From Nocardia vaccinii NBRC 15922 (lineage in GTDB: Bacteria; Actinomycetota; Actinomycetes; Mycobacteriales; Mycobacteriaceae), in assembly GCF_001613305.1 (NCBI RefSeq), contig NZ_BDCC01000054.1:1-58254 (forward strand): a stretch of DNA of 58,254 nucleotides. Direction: 5' to 3'. Shown in pieces: positions 52,104 to 58,254 of the stretch. A model generated the notes under the pieces. That model had not been told where the DNA came from. It saw only the letters and a list, made by a program, of their open reading frames with translations, and did no database searches. Made by a program: the position numbers and the translations under genes. Position 1 is the stretch's first letter. Each line of letters opens with the position of its first letter.

Positions 52104-53603
52104 GTGGCAGGTCGAAGTAGCAAGAACATCGGTGGTCTGGCCGCTCGGCGGCGACGCAACATCTGGATCTGGGTGAGCGCGGCCGTGGTCGTTGTGGTGG
52201 CCGTGGCCACGGCGGTGGTGCTCACCGTGCGGCCGTGGACCGAGGAGTTCCGGCACGGCGGGCTGAAGATCGAGGCCGCGCCCTCGCCGCAGGCCCCCGC
52301 GCCGCAGTTGTCCGCCGCGTCGGCGACCGCGCCCGCCCCGTCGAAGCAGGGCTTGAGCAGCGCGCTCGCCGGGGTCGCGGCCAGTCCGGATCTGGGCTCG
52401 TTCAGTGGTTCGGTGACCGACGCGGTGACCGGGGACGTGCTTTGGAGCAAGGATGCGGACAAGCCGATCATTCCGGCCTCGACCGCGAAGATCCTCACCG
52501 CCGCCGCCGCGTTGCTGGTGCTGCCGTCCGATCACCGGGTGACCACGAAGATCGTCGCCGCACCCGGTTCGAACACGCTGGTCCTGGTGGGCGGCGGTGA
52601 TCCGACGCTGACCGCGCAGGCCGACGGCAAGGGCTACTACACCGACGGACCGGAACTCTCGGATCTGGTCTCGCAGATCCGCGCGACCGGTCGCACCTTC
52701 ACCAGCATCCTGGTGGACAACTCCGCGTTCACGGGCCCGACGCAGGCCCCCGGCTGGGATCCGGCCGATATCGCGGGCGGTTCCTGGGCCCCGATCGAAT
52801 CGGTCATGCTCGACGGCGGCCGGGTGAACCCGCTGGTCGAATACTCTCCGCGCACGCCGACCCCGGCGCTGGACGCCGGACGCCGGCTGGCGCTGTCGCT
52901 GGGAATGGACCCCGCCTCGGTCCGCGCGGGCAGGGCCGCGGCCGGTGCGGCCACGGTCGCGAAGGTGCAGTCGGCTCCGCTGCACGATCGGCTGACCCAG
53001 ATGATGACCCACTCCGACGACGTACTGGCCGAGACGATCGGTCGCGAGATCGCCGTCGCCGCGGGTAGCGAGCCGTCGTTCTCGGGCGCGGCGAAGGCTA
53101 CGCTGACGGCGCTGAACGCCGCCGGATTCGACACCACAGGGGTGGTACTGCACGACAACAGCGGCCTGTCCACCGACGATCGCGTCCCGGCTCGGTTGCT
53201 GAACAAGCTCCTCACCGAGGCGGCCGGATCCCCGGGCGCCGCCCGGACCACCAGCACCCAGACCACCGGCGCACAGACCACCGGAACGCAGAGCGCCTCG
53301 GTCGCCGGCACCGCGGATTCGAGCGCCGATCCGCTGGCTCCGCTGCTGGACTATCTGCCGGTCGGGGCGGGCACCGGCTCGCTTGCCTACCGCTTCACCA
53401 CGCCCAAGGACCACGTGGCCGCGGGTTGGGTGCGGGCCAAGACCGGAACTCTGTCGGTTTCGAGTGCGTTGGCAGGGTATGTCCTGGACAATGACGGCCG
53501 GGTGCTGACATTCGCACTGATGTCGAACGACCGGCCGCCGGAGGCGAGTCGGCCCGCGCTGGATGCCGTCGTTGCCACGTTGCGCAACTGCGGTTGCTCC
53601 TGA
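52104..53603 (+). CDS. dacB: D-alanyl-D-alanine carboxypeptidase/endopeptidase (PBP4, S13 family)
   Basis: 499 aa from a GTG. An N-terminal membrane anchor ('WIWVSAAVVVVVAVATAVVL') and an Ala/Pro linker place the enzyme outside the membrane. Active-site motifs: SxxK at S126-TAK129 ('IIPASTAKILTAA'), S304-DD ('THSDDVLAETIG', where SxN is usual) and KTG at 446-448 ('RAKTGTLS'). It cleaves D-Ala-D-Ala or cross-links in peptidoglycan. A Thr/Ala/Gln-rich insertion (about residues 378-400) precedes the KTG motif. First gene of the dacB-protease-tilS-hpt row. Confidence 0.95.
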   Translation: MAGRSSKNIGGLAARRRRNIWIWVSAAVVVVVAVATAVVLTVRPWTEEFRHGGLKIEAAPSPQAPAPQLSAASATAPAPSKQGLSSALAGVAASPDLGSFSGSVTDAVTGDVLWSKDADKPIIPASTAKILTAAAALLVLPSDHRVTTKIVAAPGSNTLVLVGGGDPTLTAQADGKGYYTDGPELSDLVSQIRATGRTFTSILVDNSAFTGPTQAPGWDPADIAGGSWAPIESVMLDGGRVNPLVEYSPRTPTPALDAGRRLALSLGMDPASVRAGRAAAGAATVAKVQSAPLHDRLTQMMTHSDDVLAETIGREIAVAAGSEPSFSGAAKATLTALNAAGFDTTGVVLHDNSGLSTDDRVPARLLNKLLTEAAGSPGAARTTSTQTTGAQTTGTQSASVAGTADSSADPLAPLLDYLPVGAGTGSLAYRFTTPKDHVAAGWVRAKTGTLSVSSALAGYVLDNDGRVLTFALMSNDRPPEASRPALDAVVATLRNCGCS

Positions 53604-53618
53604 CGGGCGGAGTGAGCT

Positions 53619-54722
53619 ATGACCGGACCCGGTGACGGCGTGGTCGGGGAAGCCCCCGGCACATCCGAACCCTCGGCCACGTCCAAGCATTCGGCGCTGG
53701 CCGGTGCGGTCGATTGGCGGCTGGCGGCGCGCACCGGCGCGGCCGTGGTCCCGGCCGGGCCGCATACCTCGCGCTATTCGGCCGAACAGGTCGTCGCCGA
53801 ACTCGCCGAATCGTCCGCGCGAGCGGAGGGGCCGGTACGCGAGGTCAGCGAACTCCTCGACGACGGTGCGGTGCCCACGGCGCGAATCGTGGACCGCCCC
53901 GGCTGGATTCACGCGGCGGCGGAGTCGATGGCCTCGCTCACCGGCGACGTCGAGTCGGGCCGGTTCAGCGGTAAACCGGCCGGAATGCAGGCGGGGGCCA
54001 TGCTGGCATTCCTGTCCACCGCGATTCTCGGGCAGTACGACCCGTTCAGCGGTGCGGACGGCACTTTGTTGCTGGTCGCGCCCAATATCGTGATGGTCGA
54101 GCGGGCCCTGGGCGTGGTGCCGCGCGATTTCCGGCTGTGGGTGTGCCTGCACGAGGTGACCCACCGGGTGCAGTTCTCCTCCGCGCCCTGGCTGGCCGAC
54201 TATATGAAGCACAACGTCGAAGTGCTCGGCGATGTCGGGGACGAGCCGATCAACGAGATGCTCACGCGATTGCTGGACGAGGTGCGCGAGCGTCGTCGCG
54301 CGCCGAGGGATTCCGACGATCCGGCCGATCGAGGTGTGCTGGGCCTGCTGCGCGCGACCCAGGCCCCGCCGCAGCGTGAGGCGCTGGATCGGCTGCTGAT
54401 GCTCGGCACCCTGCTCGAGGGGCATGCGGACCATGTGATGGACGCGGTCGGTCCCGCGGTGGTGCCGACGGTGGAACAGATTCGCCGGGCCTTCGATCAG
54501 CGCCGGCGTCGTCCGGCGAATCCGGTGCAGCGGCTGATGCGCGCCCTGCTCGGCGTGGACGCGAAGGTCGCCCAGTACGTGCGCGGGAAGGCGTTCGTGG
54601 ACGAGGTGGTGGGCAAGGTCGGCATGACGCGGTTCAACACGGTGTGGGCCGACGGCGATACGTTGCCGCGCACCGACGAGATCGCGGTGCCGCAGCGCTG
54701 GATCGATCGGGTACTGGGCTGA
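53619..54722 (+). CDS. Zinc-dependent metalloprotease (DUF2342, F420-biosynthesis-associated type)
   Basis: 367 aa. Zinc motif H178-EVTH182 in 'LWVCLHEVTHRVQFSSAPWL', with 'GLLVAPNIVMVERALGVVPR'-like 'LLLVAPNIVMVERALGVVPR' before it and a second ligand region 'LLEGHADHVMDAVGPAVVPT'. This is the conserved actinobacterial family annotated as DUF2342 or 'zinc-dependent metalloprotease'. Substrate unknown. It starts 15 bases after dacB and its stop overlaps the start region of tilS. Confidence 0.93.
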   Translation: MTGPGDGVVGEAPGTSEPSATSKHSALAGAVDWRLAARTGAAVVPAGPHTSRYSAEQVVAELAESSARAEGPVREVSELLDDGAVPTARIVDRPGWIHAAAESMASLTGDVESGRFSGKPAGMQAGAMLAFLSTAILGQYDPFSGADGTLLLVAPNIVMVERALGVVPRDFRLWVCLHEVTHRVQFSSAPWLADYMKHNVEVLGDVGDEPINEMLTRLLDEVRERRRAPRDSDDPADRGVLGLLRATQAPPQREALDRLLMLGTLLEGHADHVMDAVGPAVVPTVEQIRRAFDQRRRRPANPVQRLMRALLGVDAKVAQYVRGKAFVDEVVGKVGMTRFNTVWADGDTLPRTDEIAVPQRWIDRVLG

Positions 54723-55705
54723 ATACCTCACTGCCGCAAGGGTTTCCGGAGACCCCGGCGGCGTTGGCGCTGCGTCACGCGGTACGCGAGTGGCTGCGTC
54801 GGTATGCCCCGGCGGGTGTGGTCGCGGTAGGGCTGTCCGGCGGTGCGGATTCGTTGGCGCTGACCGCGGCGGCGGTGGCCGAGGCCGCGGTGGTGGATGC
54901 GTTGATCGTGGATCACGGTCTGCAGGAGGGGTCGGCCGCGGTGGCCGCGGAGGCCGCGCGGGCGGCGGTCGGATTGGGGGTGCGGTCGGCGCGCGTGCTC
55001 ACGGTTCGGGTGCGAGGCGAGGGCGGACTCGAGGCCGCGGCCCGGCGCGCCCGGTACCAGGCGCTGGACGAGGCGCGGGCGGGGTTGCCGGTGCTGCTCG
55101 GGCACACCTTGGACGACCAGGCCGAGACGGTGCTGCTGGGCCTGGCGCGCGGATCCGGCGGGCGGTCCATTCAGGGCATGGCCGAATTCGCCGAGCCGTG
55201 GGGTCGGCCGCTGCTGGAGGTGCGTCGCGCGCAGACCAGGCAGTTGTGTGCCGATCTCGGGCTGCGGCCACACGAGGATCCGCACAACAGTTCGCCCGCG
55301 TTCACCCGGGTCCGGCTGCGGACCGAGGTGTTGCCGCTGCTGGAGGATGTGCTCGGCGGTGCGGTCGCGCCCGCGTTGGCCCGCACGGCGGCCCAGCTGC
55401 GTGAGGACGGCGCCGCACTCGATGCGATTGCTGAAGAGTTGCTGACTGCCGCCGGTGATGGCGGGACGCTGTCGATCGAGACAATTGCCACTGCGCCGGC
55501 GGCGATTCGGCGACGTGTCATCCGCGCGTGGTTGCTGGCCGGTGGAGCAAAAGCGTTGACGGAGAAGCATTTACGCGCGGTCGATGCTTTGGTCACGAAC
55601 TGGCGCGGTCAGGGCGGGGTCGCGGTCGGCGGGTCGAAACCGGGGACGAGGTTGGTTGCCAGACGCGAACATGGGAAGCTGACGATGGCGTTTACACCAT
55701 ATTGA
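54719..55705 (+). CDS. tilS: tRNA(Ile)-lysidine synthase
   Basis: About 328 aa. The N-type ATP pyrophosphatase P-loop is S40-GGADS ('VVAVGLSGGADSLALTAAAV'), followed by 'ALIVDHGLQEGSAAVAAEAA', 'ARYQALDEARAGLPVLLGHT', 'LDDQAETVLLGLARGSGGRS' and 'PHEDPHNSSPAFTRVRLRTE'. It modifies C34 of tRNA-Ile(CAT) to lysidine. The start is uncertain: the best N-terminus begins at 54719 with CTG overlapping the previous stop (CTGA); a TTG at about 54764 is an alternative. Confidence 0.93.
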   Translation: MNTSLPQGFPETPAALALRHAVREWLRRYAPAGVVAVGLSGGADSLALTAAAVAEAAVVDALIVDHGLQEGSAAVAAEAARAAVGLGVRSARVLTVRVRGEGGLEAAARRARYQALDEARAGLPVLLGHTLDDQAETVLLGLARGSGGRSIQGMAEFAEPWGRPLLEVRRAQTRQLCADLGLRPHEDPHNSSPAFTRVRLRTEVLPLLEDVLGGAVAPALARTAAQLREDGAALDAIAEELLTAAGDGGTLSIETIATAPAAIRRRVIRAWLLAGGAKALTEKHLRAVDALVTNWRGQGGVAVGGSKPGTRLVARREHGKLTMAFTPY

Positions 55706-55755
55706 TCCGGGTGACCGGGGTCGTCCGGGATCATCATCGAAGGAGACCCGCGCAC

Positions 55756-56313
55756 GTGTATGGGGACGACATCGCGTCGGTATTGATCACCGAGGAGCAG
55801 ATCAAGGCGAAGGTCGACGAACTCGCCGAACTGATCGCCAAGAGGTATCCCCCGGACGCGCCGGAGGGCGATCTCCTCCTGGTCGGGGTGCTCAAGGGTG
55901 CGATCTTCTTCATGACCGACCTGGCACAGGCACTGCAGATTCCCACTCAGATGGAATTCATGGCCGTGTCCTCGTACGGTTCGTCCACCTCCTCCTCGGG
56001 CGTGGTGCGGATCCTCAAGGACCTGGACAAGGACATCGCGGGCCGCAATGTGCTCATCGTCGAGGACATCATCGACTCGGGCCTCACCCTGTCCTGGCTC
56101 AAGCGCAATCTGTCCAGCCGCAACCCGGCCTCGCTCGAGGTCGTCACCCTCCTGCGCAAGCCCGACGCGTTGCGCACCCACGTCGAGGTGGCCCACGTCG
56201 GCTTCGACATCCCGAACGAATTCGTCGTCGGCTACGGCCTCGACTACGCAGAGCGCTATCGCGACCTGCCCTACATCGGCACTCTGGCTCCGAAGGTCTA
56301 CACCCCTGTCTGA
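55756..56313 (+). CDS. hpt: Hypoxanthine phosphoribosyltransferase
   Basis: 185 aa from the GTG at 55756 ('VYGDDIASVLITEEQIKAKV') with AAGGAG about 11 bases upstream; the longer frame reads into tilS. The PRPP-binding loop is 'VLIVEDIIDSGLTLSWLKRN' (E103-D104), with 'DLLLVGVLKGAIFFMTDLAQ' before it and 'VGFDIPNEFVVGYGLDYAER' near the end. It salvages hypoxanthine/guanine. Last gene of the conserved block; in relatives ftsH usually follows, but here a repeat region does. Confidence 0.96.
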   Translation: MYGDDIASVLITEEQIKAKVDELAELIAKRYPPDAPEGDLLLVGVLKGAIFFMTDLAQALQIPTQMEFMAVSSYGSSTSSSGVVRILKDLDKDIAGRNVLIVEDIIDSGLTLSWLKRNLSSRNPASLEVVTLLRKPDALRTHVEVAHVGFDIPNEFVVGYGLDYAERYRDLPYIGTLAPKVYTPV

Positions 56314-56413
56314 CGCCTCGCGTCGGCGTGTTCGCGGTCCCCGAGGACTGCGGTTCACCGCTCGAGACCCGGGCTTCGCCCAGGCGCTTCGAGCGGTGAA
56401 CGGCGACCCGGCC

Positions 56414-56855
56414 GCGAACTCCTCGCTCGAAGGCTCGTTCCGTCGGGGCTGGGAGAGTGCGCATCTCACGTCTTGTCGTCGACTCCTCCGTTCAGGGGTG
56501 TGCGTAGCAGGATGCGGCGCGAACTCCGCATTCGGAGGTTTGCTTCGTGGAACTGGGTGGGAGCCGCATCGCATGTTCGATTCCGTTGTGCTGGTGAATA
56601 ACGTGAACTCCTCGCTCGAAAGTTCGCTTCGCGCTGGGCTGTGAGCGCGGGTACCTCACATTTCTGTTGGGGGCGTGCGTCATTCGGGCCTTGTTGCGCT
56701 GCGAGCGTGGGTCTCCGAGGTGGCTCCCTGCCGGGCGGGGATACGGCGGACGCCGAGCCCGGTGGATATTGCGAACGCCGGGGCCGCGTTTCGCTCCGGA
56801 CAGGCTGGGGGGCGCATCGCACGTGCTGTTCCGTTGTGCCGGTGCGTGATTCGTA
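56414..56855. repeat. Four degenerate copies of a dispersed intergenic repeat
   Basis: Copies start near 56414, 56519, 56603 and 56771. Shared words are G(C/T)GAACTCC, TCGCTCGAA or ATTCGGAGG, TTCG(C/T)TTCG, GCTGGG(A/G)GG, GCGCATCGCACGT and TTCCGTTGTG(C)CGGTG. Units are roughly 70-85 bases. The surrounding sequence (56314-56880) has no plausible gene; open frames here are shadows of the repeat. Confidence 0.6.
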
Positions 56856-56880
56856 TCGGCGATGAAGGAGTTGTCCGGTA

Positions 56881-57366
56881 GCGCGCAGTCGTCGCCCGAA
56901 TGCTTTGTGGGAGTCCCGTTCTGGGGTTGCAATTGGTTCCGGGGTTGGTTGCGGCCGAATGGGGTGGTATCACCGCGTGACGTTTCGTCGGGTGCGTCGC
57001 GGGTCTCCGGTTGGACGTTCAACGGCGTGAACCTGGGAATATGTGACTAAAATCACCGTTTGGTAACGGTACCTGTCGGACTGTTTTCCGGTGGGGTTGC
57101 TGGGGTTCGAAATGGGACGTGGCGGCCGCGGGGGTCGGGGATTTTCGGCAAGTCGTGTGAGAGTCGTTGCTGCTCGACAAGTTTCATCGACGGCGCGATC
57201 TGCTCTCTTATCTGTTGTCCAGCTGTTCGCTGAGGCGGGTGCGCATTTGGTTCCGTCACACCATATGCTGTTCTTAACAAACCTATCGGCTGTTTCTGTC
57301 CCTTTAACCGGACTCGAGGGCTCGATACGGCTGGATTTTCAACACCGATTCTGATAGCAAGGTGCT
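56881..57366. other. Gene-free upstream region of the LysR gene
   Basis: No gene seen. Slightly A/T-richer from about 57040, with TAAAATCACCGTTTGGTAACGG-like promoter-type sequence near 57050-57070 and TTCTTAACAAACC near 57272. These may belong to the LysR promoter. Confidence 0.4.
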
Positions 57367-58227
57367 ATGGACCCGCATTTGCGCGACCTGCGGTATTTCG
57401 TCGCCGTCGCTGAGGAACTGCACTTCACCAATGCCGCTCAGCGGCTGCACATCGCTCAACCCACCTTGTCGCGGCAGATCCGCCAGCTCGAACGCCAGCT
57501 CGACGTGGTGCTGTTCGATCGCAATCAGCGCAGCGTGGCGCTCACCGTCGCGGGTAAGGAACTGCTCGAGGGGGCGCGCAAGATCCTCGATCTGTGGGAG
57601 GTCACCAACGTCGCGCTGCAGGAGGCGGGCGAGGTGCTGCGCATCGGCATCGAGAGTTCGATCGGCCGCGGGCTCATCGCCGAGCTGGAGAGCGCCAGTG
57701 GGCACCGGCTCGCGCTGCACTCCGCGTCCTGGACCGATCCGTCCAGCGGATTGGCCGGCCGGCAGGCGGACCTGGCGTTGATGTGGCTTCCGGTCCCCGA
57801 TGTCGGCCGGTACCGCTGGCGGGTACTGCGCACCGAATCGCGCTGGGTGCTGCTGCCGGAGAATCATCGGCTGGCCGAGCGCGCCGCCATCGAATTCGCC
57901 GAACTGGCCGAGGAGACGTTCGTCGCGATGCCGCCGGAGGCAGGCGCCGCCCGCGATTTCTGGCTGGGCAGCGACGCGCGCGGCGGTCGTCAGCCGAAGG
58001 TCGGCGGTGAGGCCGCGACCGCGGAGGAGCGGCTCGAGGCGGTCAGCCTGGGCCTGGGAGTGTGCCTGCTGGCCGAGAGCAATGTGCCGATGTACCGCTG
58101 GCCGGGGCTGACCGCACGTCCGGTCGCCGGCCTTCCGCCGTGCGAGCTGGCCGTGGCCTGGCGCGCCGACGACGACCGCGCCACCATCCTCGACTTCGCC
58201 AATCGAGTATTGGCCGGCGGCTTCTGA
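57367..58227 (+). CDS. LysR-family transcriptional regulator
   Basis: 286 aa. N-terminal LysR HTH: 'LRDLRYFVAVAEELHFTNAA', 'QRLHIAQPTLSRQIRQLERQ', 'LDVVLFDRNQRSVALTVAGK' (residues 4-63), then the effector domain ('EVLRIGIESSIGRGLIAELE', 'LAGRQADLALMWLPVPDVGR', 'ERLEAVSLGLGVCLLAESNV'). Such regulators usually control a divergent or adjacent gene; none is visible inside the window, so the target is likely beyond the right edge. Confidence 0.94.
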   Translation: MDPHLRDLRYFVAVAEELHFTNAAQRLHIAQPTLSRQIRQLERQLDVVLFDRNQRSVALTVAGKELLEGARKILDLWEVTNVALQEAGEVLRIGIESSIGRGLIAELESASGHRLALHSASWTDPSSGLAGRQADLALMWLPVPDVGRYRWRVLRTESRWVLLPENHRLAERAAIEFAELAEETFVAMPPEAGAARDFWLGSDARGGRQPKVGGEAATAEERLEAVSLGLGVCLLAESNVPMYRWPGLTARPVAGLPPCELAVAWRADDDRATILDFANRVLAGGF

Positions 58228-58254
58228 GCTGTGTCTAATTGCCTCCGCTTCGCT

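Noticed and set aside
51903..54731. Minus-strand frame continuous with ppa (1,106 codons)
   Set aside because: Antisense of dacB and the metalloprotease gene; family I pyrophosphatase starts at 51902 with its own ribosome site.

Overview
The window looks like chromosomal DNA of a Nocardia-like actinomycete (order Mycobacteriales). It is GC-rich, GTG starts are common, and the block ppa | dacB - zinc metalloprotease - tilS - hpt at 51.4-56.3 kb has the gene order known from Mycobacterium, Nocardia and Rhodococcus. A SAM-IV-type riboswitch and a CpnT-like N-terminal toxin domain point to the same group. The exact species cannot be fixed from the sequence alone.

Layout. 0.2-7.6 kb is accessory DNA: remnants of ISAs1- and IS3-family insertion sequences, an Lrp/AsnC regulator divergent from an amidohydrolase, a GTG-coupled XRE/DUF6879-type operon, a divergent chain of very small overlapping genes, the 3' half of a tRNA-Thr(CGT) acting as an attachment-site scar, and a frameshifted tyrosine integrase. 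7.7-11.3 kb holds small stress/metabolic genes with clear palindromic operators (SRPBCC, DUF1348 + TetR, MerR + MBL-fold hydrolase) and a decayed HAD hydrolase.

12.0-39.4 kb (minus strand) is one enormous gene. As sequenced it is two overlapping open frames that meet at a run of 11 C; with one C added (or two removed) it would encode about 9,115 residues. It begins with a CpnT/WXG100-like type VII secretion domain. It then carries a series of effector-like domains: four papain-fold (Tox-PL) domains, a SecA-like motor, an OTU-type cysteine protease followed by two ubiquitin-interacting-motif matches, two ADP-ribosyltransferase-like domains, a calpain-like protease domain split by the C run, and a duplicated annexin-like/protein-glutaminase module. 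A small gene just downstream (11416-11946) is the candidate immunity protein for the terminal toxin. This polyprotein is the most remarkable object in the window.

40.3-51.1 kb is general metabolism and regulation: a TetR-controlled SDR/DapB-like pair, a DUF2752 membrane protein, a class V aminotransferase behind a SAM-IV-type riboswitch, a flavin reductase, a YbaK deacylase, an internally shortened OHCU-decarboxylase-like protein, a crotonase and a SARP/AfsR-type regulator. 51.4-56.3 kb is the conserved housekeeping block. 56.4-56.9 kb is non-coding and filled with degenerate copies of a repeat, and the window ends with a LysR regulator.
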